Assembly (NCBI GenBank): GCA_002293275.1 | Contig: DBCX01000064.1 | Coordinates: 40,182 to 68,360, forward strand | Source: Cyanobacteria bacterium UBA947 | GTDB taxonomy: Bacteria; Cyanobacteriota; Vampirovibrionia; Gastranaerophilales; Gastranaerophilaceae | Reading direction: 5' to 3' | DNA length: 28,179 nt | In this document: positions 21,447 to 28,179 of the stretch, piece by piece | Layout of the letters: each line of letters begins with the position of its first letter | Numbering within the stretch: position 1 is the stretch's first letter | Position numbers and translations under genes: made by a program | The notes under the pieces: generated by a model | The model's input: only the letters and a program-made list of their open reading frames with translations | Database searches by the model: none | What the model was told of the DNA's origin: nothing

Positions 21447-22268
21447 TTACATATCAAACGCAAGGTCTAAAACCCGCGCACCGGCAACGATTGCGCTGGT
21501 TGAGATTATATCAACACCGCATGCCGCAATATCGTTCACGGCCTCAATATTTACCCCGCCGCTGGCCTCAACGATTGCTTTTGAGCCGACTAGTTTGACC
21601 GCATCTTTCATTTGGACAAGGTTCATGTTATCGAGCATGATTATGTCAACCTTACAGTTGAGCGCCTCTTTTACTTGCTCTAACGTATCGCATTCAATCT
21701 CAATCTTGTGCGTAAACGAGATATTCTCACGCAGTTTTTTAACCGCGGCTGTGATTGAACCGGCCGCCGCGATGTGATTATCTTTGAGCATCGCGCAATC
21801 CGACAGGTTAAACCGGTGCAGCATGCCGCCGCCGCATTTTACCGCATATTTTTCAAACGCGCGGAAATTCGGTGTGGTTTTGCGCGTGTCAACAATCCGT
21901 GCTTTGTGCGGTGCAACCGCGTCTTGATATTTGCGCGTCTCTGTGGCGATGCCGCTCATGCGCTGGATGTAATTAAGTGCGACCCGCTCGCCCGTAAAAA
22001 TCCATTTTGCCGGCCCTTTAATCGTTGCAATACAATCACCTTTTTTAATCCTGTCGCCGTCTTTGAAGTTAAATTTGATTTTTATCCCCGAATCCAGCAG
22101 CGCAAAAACCGTGCGGAAAACATCCGCGCCGCAAAAAACGCCGTCCTCGCGCGTATTTAAACGCACAACCGCGTCGCCTTCTACCGCTGCGCTTGAAATA
22201 TCCTCAAACCCGATGTCCTCTGCCAGCGCCGATTTGACGTGGTCTTCAACGCAAAATCCGGTCAGCAT
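21447..22268 (-). CDS. nadC: Nicotinate-nucleotide diphosphorylase (quinolinate phosphoribosyltransferase)
   Basis: Converts quinolinate and PRPP to nicotinate mononucleotide, the third step of de novo NAD synthesis. The 273-residue product has EDIGFEDISSAAV, the block VALNYIQRMSGIATETRKYQDAV, IVDTRKTTPNFRAFEKYAVKCGGGMLHRFNLSDCAMLKDNHIAAAG (substrate-binding Arg/Lys residues), IEIECDTLEQVKEAL, DIIMLDNMNLVQMKDAV and EASGGVNIEAVNDIAACGVDIISTSAIVAGARVLDL. The start overlaps the end of nadB by 23 bases, so the two are translationally coupled. nadA is not in the window. Confidence 0.96.
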   Translation of the reverse strand: MLTGFCVEDHVKSALAEDIGFEDISSAAVEGDAVVRLNTREDGVFCGADVFRTVFALLDSGIKIKFNFKDGDRIKKGDCIATIKGPAKWIFTGERVALNYIQRMSGIATETRKYQDAVAPHKARIVDTRKTTPNFRAFEKYAVKCGGGMLHRFNLSDCAMLKDNHIAAAGSITAAVKKLRENISFTHKIEIECDTLEQVKEALNCKVDIIMLDNMNLVQMKDAVKLVGSKAIVEASGGVNIEAVNDIAACGVDIISTSAIVAGARVLDLAFDM

Positions 22269-23766
22269 GACAGCCCTCCTGAATTACGCTGTGCAACCCT
22301 TCTTCGCTCAGCTCAGGGTAATCGGTTCTAAAATGTGCACCGCGTGATTCTTTACGCGCAAGCGCCGCCCGAACAATTATTTTTGCAACATCTATCATAT
22401 TGCGCAGCTCGTAATCATCCGAGTGCAACTTTTCCAGCTCGTGTGCGGCCGTGGTCAGCGATTCTTCGCTGCGCAAAACCCCCACGTGTTCCCACATTAT
22501 ATCTTGAAGTCCGGAATAATCAGCCCTGACGTCACCTTGAACTTGTTTCAGGGTCTCACCTTTGACGTGTTCGTGGTAAGATTCCGAAACAAGTTCAAAA
22601 TGACATGACATCAAGTGCTCCGCCACAGCGTTCGCGCAGACGACACACTCCAAAATTGAGTTGCTGGCCAGCCGGTTTGCGCCGTGCAGACCGTTTGACG
22701 CGGTTTCGCCTATCGCAAAAAGTCCTTTGACCGATGTCTCGCCGTTCAGATTTGTTTTAATCCCGCCCATAAAATAATGTGCGGCAGGAGCGACCGGGAT
22801 AAGGTCTTTTGACATATCAATGCCTTCTTCAATACATTTTTTATAAATATTAGGGAAACGTTTTTTCAATTTTTCGCTGTTCAGATGCGTTGCGTCAAGA
22901 TAAACCTCGCCCTCGTTAAATATCGCACGCGTGACAATATCGCGCGGTGCAAGCTCTTTTTGCGGGTGGTATTTGTGCATAAATTCTTCTTTATCGGCGT
23001 TGACAAGTTTTGCACCCTCACCGCGCACGGCCTCGCTGATTAAAAAGCGTGTGTCGCCGACGGCAAGCGCTGTCGGGTGGAACTGGACAAACTCCATATC
23101 CTGCAGTACAGCGCCCGCGCGGTAAGCAAGCGCGATACCGTCACCTGTTGCGCCGGCAGGGTTTGTCGTGTATTTGTAAAGCTGCCCGATCCCGCCTGTT
23201 GCAAGGATTACCGAGGATGCGCAGACTGTCTCATAGTTTTCGCCGTCAAAAATTACAACCCCGCGGCATTCGTCATCTTCAACCAAAAGCTCCACGGCGG
23301 TTGTTTGTTCGCGAACTTCCACGCGTTCGCGGACGATTTTGCACAATGCTTCTTCAATCTTCCGGCCGGTGGCATCGCCTCCCGCGTGCAAAACACGGTT
23401 TACGCTGTGCGCGCCTTCAAGCGTATAGACAAGCTCTCCGTTTTCACCCCTGTCAAATTCCACACCGAATTCCAACAGCCCGCGCACAACCGCATCGGAT
23501 TGTTCGGAGACAAATTTTACGGTGTTGAACTCGCTCAAGCCCGCGCCGGCTTTGAGGGTATCTGCAACGTGCAGCTGCACGGAGTCCGAAGAGTTTGTAC
23601 CCACAACCGCGGTCATTCCGCCTTGCGCGTAACGGGAGTTGCTCTCGCCAAGCCGCGATTTTGTGACCAATAGCACGTTATGCGAGGCATTCGCAAGTTT
23701 CAGCGCCGCGTAAAGCCCTGAGATGCCGCTGCCTATGATTATTGTTGAGTACGTTGGATGTTTCAT
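22246..23766 (-). CDS. nadB: L-aspartate oxidase with an in-frame repeat insertion
   Basis: FAD enzyme oxidising L-aspartate to iminoaspartate, the first step of NAD synthesis. Seen: STIIIGSGISGLYAALKLA (FAD fold), SNSRYAQGGMTAVVG, LEGAHSVNRVLHAGGDATGRKIEEAL, SVILATGGIGQLYKYTTNPAGATGDGIALAYRAGAVLQDMEFVQFHPTAL, PVAPAAHYFMGGIKTNLNG, and GETASNGLHGANRLASNSILECVVCANAVAEHL. The product is 506 residues from ATG at 23766; about 25 residues near 388-412 (HFELVSES ... ETLKQVQGD) come from a dispersed palindromic repeat lying in frame, placed in the linker between the FAD domain and the C-terminal helical domain. A TTGCGA-17-TAAAAT promoter sits eight bases before the ATG. Confidence 0.93.
   Translation of the reverse strand: MKHPTYSTIIIGSGISGLYAALKLANASHNVLLVTKSRLGESNSRYAQGGMTAVVGTNSSDSVQLHVADTLKAGAGLSEFNTVKFVSEQSDAVVRGLLEFGVEFDRGENGELVYTLEGAHSVNRVLHAGGDATGRKIEEALCKIVRERVEVREQTTAVELLVEDDECRGVVIFDGENYETVCASSVILATGGIGQLYKYTTNPAGATGDGIALAYRAGAVLQDMEFVQFHPTALAVGDTRFLISEAVRGEGAKLVNADKEEFMHKYHPQKELAPRDIVTRAIFNEGEVYLDATHLNSEKLKKRFPNIYKKCIEEGIDMSKDLIPVAPAAHYFMGGIKTNLNGETSVKGLFAIGETASNGLHGANRLASNSILECVVCANAVAEHLMSCHFELVSESYHEHVKGETLKQVQGDVRADYSGLQDIMWEHVGVLRSEESLTTAAHELEKLHSDDYELRNMIDVAKIIVRAALARKESRGAHFRTDYPELSEEGLHSVIQEGCHADRILR
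22531..22604. repeat. Dispersed palindromic repeat in frame inside nadB
   Basis: GTCACCTTGAACTTGTTTCAG at the left and CCGAAACAAGTTCAAAATGAC at the right form an imperfect inverted repeat of 74 bases with a variable centre. On the minus strand it is translated within NadB as HFELVSES...ETLKQVQGD, no stop and no frameshift. It belongs to the same class as the copies at 14975-15050 and 11493-11518 but in a different frame-compatible variant. Confidence 0.85.
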
Positions 23767-23774
23767 TTGTTTAC

Positions 23775-23803
23775 ATTTTAAAATAAACAAGAATTATTCG
23801 CAA
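23775..23803 (-). promoter_or_regulatory. Promoter of nadB-nadC
   Basis: Minus strand TTGCGA (23803-23798), 17 bases, TAAAAT (23780-23775), eight bases, ATG at 23766. Predicted 5' leader is one to two bases, effectively leaderless. Confidence 0.5.
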
Positions 23804-23882
23804 TAATCAATCAGTCTAGCGGGATAATATTTTTTGCTACGCAGGTAACAATTCTTAACAAGTAAAATATTAATGCTGCCTC

Positions 23883-23911
23883 TTGACGCGGGAGTTTATT
23901 TATTTTAAACT
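23883..23911 (+). promoter_or_regulatory. Promoter of tRNA-Pro
   Basis: TTGACG (23883-23888), 17-base spacer, TAAACT (23906-23911); start expected near 23918, just before the mature 5' end. Confidence 0.6.
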
Positions 23912-23921
23912 GGTTTCTGAC

Positions 23922-23995
23922 CGGGATGTAGCGCAGCTTGGTAGCGCACCTCGCTTGGGACGAGGGGGTCGCACGTTCAAATCGTGTCATCCCGA
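23922..23995 (+). tRNA. tRNA-Pro (anticodon UGG)
   Basis: Acceptor stem CGGGATG pairs with CATCCCG (23988-23994), discriminator A. D-arm GCGCAGCTTGGTAGCGC, anticodon stem CCTCG/CGAGG with loop CTTGGGA (anticodon TGG at 23956-23958), T-loop GTTCAAATC. Length 74, CCA not encoded. A T-run follows directly. Reads CCN (mainly CCA/CCG) proline codons. It lies between convergent and divergent protein genes and I see no integrase or attachment-site duplicate beside it. Confidence 0.97.
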
Positions 23996-23999
23996 TTTT

Positions 24000-24575
24000 T
24001 TATTTTTTTGAAAGCAATGCGACAAGGGTCTTTGCATCAATTGTCATCGTGGATCCCGGATCGCATGCTTGTGCTTCTTGCAAATAGCGCTCACGCAGTT
24101 GATTAAGTTCTGCTTTTTCGGACTTATCTTTTATAGTGCTCGCAGCTCTTTTAATCTTGTCACACATCTGAACAAATTGCTGTGCGTATGTTAAACGATC
24201 GTTTTCGTGGCTGGTGGGGCTTTTCATGATACGGCCCGAAAGATTTACTTCCAGCCAGTCGTTGTGTTCCAAAAGTCCCGGTATCGTACGGCCTGCAGTA
24301 AGCTGCGGACGTTGCTTGAGTCCTTTAACAGCCGCAATCGTGTCGGTAACTTTCATAATATCTTTAACTTGCAGCCCGTCAATTATCGCGTTGGCCAGCT
24401 CAATAGGTTTTAGCTTAAGATCGCCGTGATTGAGCGCCCGTACATCAAAAGATTCAAGGATATCTTCCGGTGTGGGGATTTCAACAGAGGTGCCTTTAAA
24501 CGCCGCAGTAAACGGCTTAGCAGCTTGAGTGCCGCGCACGATTTGATAATTAGGTCCAATACTTAAAACTTTCAT
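24000..24575 (-). CDS. Hypothetical protein with MKV...AFKG N terminus
   Basis: A 191-residue protein of no known family. N-terminal MKVLSIGPNYQIVRGTQAAKPFTAAFKGTSVEIP is followed by mainly helical, soluble sequence: EDILESFDVRALNHGDLKLKPIELANAIIDGLQVKDIMKVTDTIAAVKGL, then IPGLLEHNDWLEVNLSGRIMKSP, and a coiled-coil-like C-terminal part (AQQFVQMCDKIKRAASTIKDKSEKAELNQLRERYLQEAQ). No membrane helix. The short low-complexity start ending in FKG parallels the two 209-residue proteins at 20117-21372. Start is ATG with AAAGGA upstream. It follows the SNF2 gene in the same direction after 110 bases. The tRNA-Pro gene converges on its end. Confidence 0.75.
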   Translation of the reverse strand: MKVLSIGPNYQIVRGTQAAKPFTAAFKGTSVEIPTPEDILESFDVRALNHGDLKLKPIELANAIIDGLQVKDIMKVTDTIAAVKGLKQRPQLTAGRTIPGLLEHNDWLEVNLSGRIMKSPTSHENDRLTYAQQFVQMCDKIKRAASTIKDKSEKAELNQLRERYLQEAQACDPGSTMTIDAKTLVALLSKK

Positions 24576-24685
24576 CTCATATATCCTTTCTCAATATCTT
24601 GATACACAACTTATTAAACCACTCAAAAAACTTTTTTGCTACTGTTGTTACATTATTTAACACTACACACGCATAAAACAAGCTG

Positions 24686-27600
24686 TTACCCCGAGAGCGT
24701 GAATATCTCGTAAATCTCCTCGTCCGAGAGCTCGGTGATGATTTTTTCGCCCTCGTAGACGGCCAAATCAGCCAGCTCTTTTTTGGATTTGAGCATCTCG
24801 TCAATTTTTTCCTCAAATGTTCCGAGCGTTATCATCCGGTGCACCATAACGTTTTTATCCTGCCCGATACGGTATGTTCGGTCGGTGGCTTGGTCTTCAA
24901 CCGCCGGGTTCCACCACAAATCGTAATGAATCACGTTCGTTGCGCTTGTCAGGTTTAGCCCTGTCCCGCCGGCTTTCAAGGACAAAATCATGACCTTGAC
25001 CTGCGGATCGTTCTGGAATTTCTCAATCAACTCTTCGCGCTGCGGCACGGTCAGCGACCCATGGAAAAACAGCGGCTGCGTGTCGCATTCGCTTTCAATA
25101 ACTTTTGACAAAATATCGCCCATCTCTTTGTATTGCGTAAAAATAAGCGTCTTTTCGCCGTTGTCAATAATATTTTGGACGATAGAAATACATTTATCAA
25201 GCTTGCCGCTCATCTCGCGTGTCATCTCGCCGGTTTTCAAAAACTGGTATGGGTGGTTGCAGATTTGTTTCAGCGCCGTAATCAGCTTGAAAATATTCCC
25301 GCGCCGGTTAATCCCCGTGAACCCTGCAATTTTTTCCATCATCTCGTTCAAGGTCTTTTCATACAGCACCGCCTGCGGTTTGGCAAGATAACAGTAATCG
25401 TTCAAGACCATCTTCTCCGGCAAATCCGAGATAACATTCTTGTCTGTCTTTAACCGGCGCAAAACAAACGGGGACACAGACATTTTCAGTTTTGCCGCGC
25501 GCACGTTTTCTTTGAACCGTTCAATCGGTATCGCATAACTTTTTTGGAACTCTTTCAGCGTGCCCAGATACCCCTGGTTTATAAAATCAAAGATACTCCA
25601 CAACTCGGTCAGGCGATTTTCAACAGGTGTACCTGTCATCGCGATTTTCACTTTTGATTTCAAAATTTTCACCGCCAGAGTCTGCACGGTATCAGGGTTT
25701 TTGATATTTTGCGCCTCGTCAACAACAATCATCCCCCACTCGTGTTTTTTTAATTCTTCCAAATCTATGCGCAAAATCGCGTAGGTGGTAAGGATTATAT
25801 CGTGGTTCAGGTCAAGTTTGCGCTCGGCACCGTGGTAGATAACCGCGCTCAAAGCCGGCGCGAACATTTGAAGCTCCTTCATCCAGTTCCCCATCAAAGT
25901 CGTCGGACAAACGACCAGAACGGGTTTGGTCAGCGTCCCTTCTTCTTTCATTTTAAGGATTATGCTAATAACTTGGATTGTTTTACCCAGCCCCATATCA
26001 TCTGCCATACAAACGCCGAACCCTTTGGTAATATTTGTCCACAGCCATTTTAAACCTGTTTGCTGGTACGGCCGCAGCTCGCCTTTGAGACCTTCGGGCA
26101 CCGTGACCTCAACCGGTTTGTTGAAATCCTGAATAACCCGTGCAAACGCGTCATCATAGTCAAAATCGTACTCTTTCAGGTGGCCGGACATCGCCGCGTG
26201 AATCAAATCCATCCGCGACAGCGTTTTGAAGTTGGATTTTGCCACCTGCTCAAAGATTTTTTTGCTTTCTTCCTGGTCAATAATGACGTATTTGTTTTTG
26301 AACTTGATAAGCCCAGAGCTGCCGGCAACAAGCTCGTTGAACTCCTCAATAGAAATCTTCTCATCACCGATTGCAACCTCGTAAGAAAACTCAAGTATAT
26401 CGTCTAGTGAAATTTTTGCGGAATTGTTGAGCACGTCAGATAGTTCGCCCGAGCGTGCGGCTTTCACCCGCGCGTTGATTGATGCGCGCGGCACAACAAC
26501 GTTTGCCAGCTCATCGGGGAGCACAACTTCTATCTGGGCTTTTTGCAGGTAGTAGGCCGTGCGCGTGATGATTTTGTAGACCTCGCTCAAATTAAGGTCA
26601 AGCGCCAGTTTTTCTTCGTCTTCAAAAAGCGTCTCCAATTCAGGCATATAACGTATCGCGTAGTTAAGCTGTTTTTCAACAATCCGTGCTATATCCGATG
26701 CTGCCGCGCCAAAAACCTCACCGCCGTTATAAAGTTCATCAATCAACACACTCTCGTCTGTTTTGCGGTTTTTGATATGGACTTTCAGCCGGAAAATCTC
26801 GTCTTCCAACCGCTCAATCTTGAAGAACGGGATAACATCGTATTTGCCCAGATAAAGTTCGTCAAACCACTGTGAAAAGCTCTCTGCGGTATCCTGCCCT
26901 TTGTTTAACGCGCGGTACTCAATGTCTTTTAGCATATAAAGACCCGATTTCACGTTCGCAAACTTGTGCATTTTTATCCCGAGGAATTTATAAATAACGT
27001 AATTCATATAATTATAAATAAAATCGTTGACAAAATTATCCGGTTTTTCGCCTTTGATGAACAAGTCCGGCGGCACATTTTCTTCAAACATGTTGATGAT
27101 GCGCGCCATTTGTGACGTTGCAATAATCGGCTCGTAAACTATCTTGAACATCTGTGCAGCAGGTGACGAAGCCGTATTTTTGCCGGCGCTCATTTTCACG
27201 GTCGGTATGAAATAAAGTTTTTCAACCAATTTCATCACAAAGTGGGTCAATTGATTTAGATAAATAAACGTCGGCGTGAGCGACTCAAAGTCCACAATAT
27301 CGCCGAACCCGCCAAAATAATCCATAACCAAATCAAGCGGCAGCGCATAACCCACCTGCTTTTCCATCACTTCGGAGCGGAATCGGTACATTGACCCTTT
27401 GGTTTTCAGGTAGTAATCAAAATTATTTGTCGGGGTGACAAAAAACGAGAGTTTGTCGGCGGCGGGTTTTGCGCTGTCGTTCACCAGATAAAAATTCGTG
27501 TTACGCGCGGGCGCGTTCGGGCTTAAAAAAACGCCCTCAAACTCGTCCTCAATCGTCTGATAAATCATGCTGAGCGTATAGCGCGTGTCCTTGTTTTTGA

Positions 27601-27688
27601 ACCCGCTCGGGTCTTCACTCAGGTTAAAAAAGAGTTCGTCAACGTTATTCTTTTTAAATGAGTAATCTATATTAGTAATGAGCCGCAC
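24686..27688 (-). CDS. SNF2-family DEAD/H-type helicase-like ATPase
   Basis: A SWI2/SNF2 DNA-translocating ATPase of about 1000 residues. The C-terminal half holds all core motifs: Walker A ADDMGLGKT (to about 570), LVVCPTTLMGNWMKELQMFAP (Ia), DEAQ box (about 657-660), TGTPVENRLTELWSIFDF (III), EKTLIFTQYKEMGDIL and LSLKAGGTGLNLTSATNVIHYDLWWNPAVEDQATDRTYRIGQ (V and VI, to about 943). The N-terminal ~540 residues are family-variable and I recognise no domain there. Likely acts in transcription recycling or DNA repair. A longer frame to 27748 exists, but its first residues overlap the conserved C terminus of gpmI, so I prefer a GTG at 27688 (ends inside the overlap, GGAG just upstream). Start remains uncertain. 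Confidence 0.85.
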   Translation of the reverse strand: MRLITNIDYSFKKNNVDELFFNLSEDPSGFKNKDTRYTLSMIYQTIEDEFEGVFLSPNAPARNTNFYLVNDSAKPAADKLSFFVTPTNNFDYYLKTKGSMYRFRSEVMEKQVGYALPLDLVMDYFGGFGDIVDFESLTPTFIYLNQLTHFVMKLVEKLYFIPTVKMSAGKNTASSPAAQMFKIVYEPIIATSQMARIINMFEENVPPDLFIKGEKPDNFVNDFIYNYMNYVIYKFLGIKMHKFANVKSGLYMLKDIEYRALNKGQDTAESFSQWFDELYLGKYDVIPFFKIERLEDEIFRLKVHIKNRKTDESVLIDELYNGGEVFGAAASDIARIVEKQLNYAIRYMPELETLFEDEEKLALDLNLSEVYKIITRTAYYLQKAQIEVVLPDELANVVVPRASINARVKAARSGELSDVLNNSAKISLDDILEFSYEVAIGDEKISIEEFNELVAGSSGLIKFKNKYVIIDQEESKKIFEQVAKSNFKTLSRMDLIHAAMSGHLKEYDFDYDDAFARVIQDFNKPVEVTVPEGLKGELRPYQQTGLKWLWTNITKGFGVCMADDMGLGKTIQVISIILKMKEEGTLTKPVLVVCPTTLMGNWMKELQMFAPALSAVIYHGAERKLDLNHDIILTTYAILRIDLEELKKHEWGMIVVDEAQNIKNPDTVQTLAVKILKSKVKIAMTGTPVENRLTELWSIFDFINQGYLGTLKEFQKSYAIPIERFKENVRAAKLKMSVSPFVLRRLKTDKNVISDLPEKMVLNDYCYLAKPQAVLYEKTLNEMMEKIAGFTGINRRGNIFKLITALKQICNHPYQFLKTGEMTREMSGKLDKCISIVQNIIDNGEKTLIFTQYKEMGDILSKVIESECDTQPLFFHGSLTVPQREELIEKFQNDPQVKVMILSLKAGGTGLNLTSATNVIHYDLWWNPAVEDQATDRTYRIGQDKNVMVHRMITLGTFEEKIDEMLKSKKELADLAVYEGEKIITELSDEEIYEIFTLSG

Positions 27689-28179
27689 TCCATTTCTTTC
27701 GGAATTTCTATCCCCATAATTTGCAAAATTGTCGGCGCGATGTTGCATAGTGCGCCGCCGCTGCGAAACTTTCCGTCCACGCCTATCCCGACAAGCGGTA
27801 CGGGGTTAGTTGTGTGGGCGGTGAATGGTTCGCCCGTTGTATAATCCACCATAATCTCGCTGTTGCCATGGTCGGCTGTCAAAAGCATTGTAATACCGTG
27901 TTGTTTGCAGGCGTCCGCGATTTTTCCGACGCATTCATCCACAACCTGATCGGCTTTTATTGCGGCATCCATTATGCCGGTGTGACCTACCATATCAGGG
28001 TTTGCAAAGTTCACCAGAATAAACCCGTACTGAGGGTCATCAATTGCGCCTAAGACTTTTTCGCAAACCGTACGTGCACTCATCTGCGGCTGCAAATCGT
28101 ATGTTGCAACCTTTGGTGACGACACCAGAACACGGGTTTCGTGCGCGGCAGGTTCTTCCACCCCGCCGTTGAAGAAAAA
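27667..28179 (-). CDS. gpmI: Phosphoglycerate mutase (2,3-bisphosphoglycerate-independent), C-terminal part
   Basis: Cofactor-independent phosphoglycerate mutase of glycolysis, cut by the right window edge; about 170 C-terminal residues are visible. Motifs are FFFNGGVEEP, SSPKVATYDLQPQMSA, NFANPDMVGHTG, LLTADHGNSEIMVD (DHGNSE with a metal ligand), and a C terminus NIAPTILQIMGIEIPKEMECGSLL, typical of GpmI. The frame is open to the window edge (FFFNGG immediately upstream is native). Its stop overlaps the start of the SNF2 gene by about 22 bases, so they are probably cotranscribed, with gpmI first. Confidence 0.97.
   Translation of the reverse strand, partial: FFFNGGVEEPAAHETRVLVSSPKVATYDLQPQMSARTVCEKVLGAIDDPQYGFILVNFANPDMVGHTGIMDAAIKADQVVDECVGKIADACKQHGITMLLTADHGNSEIMVDYTTGEPFTAHTTNPVPLVGIGVDGKFRSGGALCNIAPTILQIMGIEIPKEMECGSLLI

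Noticed and set aside
23922..23995. tRNA-Pro as integration site of a mobile element
   Set aside because: No integrase gene and no repeat of the tRNA 3' end were seen in the flanking sequence.
27689..27748. Longer N terminus of the SNF2 gene (start at 27748)
   Set aside because: These bases encode the conserved C terminus of gpmI in another frame, and the extra residues resemble no SNF2 N terminus.
1..28179. CRISPR array, insertion sequence or prophage
   Set aside because: No regularly spaced direct repeats, transposase or phage structural genes were recognised.

Overview
The window is dense bacterial chromosome (standard genetic code, short intergenic gaps, no stretch above about 200 bases without a gene). 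Several features suggest a gut non-photosynthetic cyanobacterial relative (Melainabacteria/Gastranaerophilales): a prepilin beginning MRRAFTLAEVLITLG..., lineage-type hypothetical proteins with an MRIN/MKV start followed by a short 'xFxG/xFxA' motif, and a HEAT-repeat protein. This placement is inference, about 60% confidence.

Layout. 1-3155 (minus strand): rpsE-rpmD-rplO-secY followed by an AI-2E-family permease (cut by the window edge). rplR is not upstream of rpsE; the block instead has its own promoter, whose -35 overlaps the stop codon of a phosphomannomutase gene. 3152-5418: the phosphomannomutase and, divergent from it, a lone MalF-type sugar ABC permease. 5455-9552: thiC (minus), a 33-codon small gene, a CoA-disulfide-reductase-like flavoprotein (plus) and an FAD-dependent oxidoreductase (minus). 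9589-11469: a small XRE-type regulator, a type IV prepilin-like protein and an MnmC/MnmD-type tRNA methyltransferase. 11554-12660: thrB, a 39-residue one-helix membrane protein and a strong bidirectional terminator. 12665-14953: clpP between two coiled-coil proteins that share an 'NYxxGQG' C terminus. 15040-18748: 5-formyl-THF cyclo-ligase, a divergent corrinoid adenosyltransferase, and an overlapping four-gene operon HEAT-queC-DUF366-SPOR. 18784-20148: a purL that keeps its N-terminal part but stops early where it meets the next gene. 20117-21372: two 209-residue hypothetical membrane proteins with translational coupling. 21447-23766: nadB-nadC (NAD synthesis). 23922-28179: tRNA-Pro(UGG), another 'xFxG' protein, a long SNF2 ATPase and the 3' end of gpmI.

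Three observations stand out. First, many genes have a -10 box (TANNNT) ending exactly six bases before ATG and no Shine-Dalgarno, the geometry expected of leaderless mRNAs; other genes in the same window have clear Shine-Dalgarno sites, so two start modes appear to coexist. Second, a dispersed palindromic repeat occurs three times: a half copy upstream of thrB, a full copy that supplies the stop codon of the cyclo-ligase gene, and one lying in frame inside nadB, where it adds about 25 residues. Third, several apparently lineage-specific protein families carry shared terminal motifs (C-terminal NYxxGQG; N-terminal MRI/MKV...F[TNK][AG]) that look like targeting or processing tags.

Functionally the window is mostly housekeeping (translation, Sec export, proteolysis, NAD, thiamine, folate, cobalamin, queuosine and threonine metabolism) with hypothetical genes interspersed. 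I see no CRISPR array, insertion sequence or prophage.
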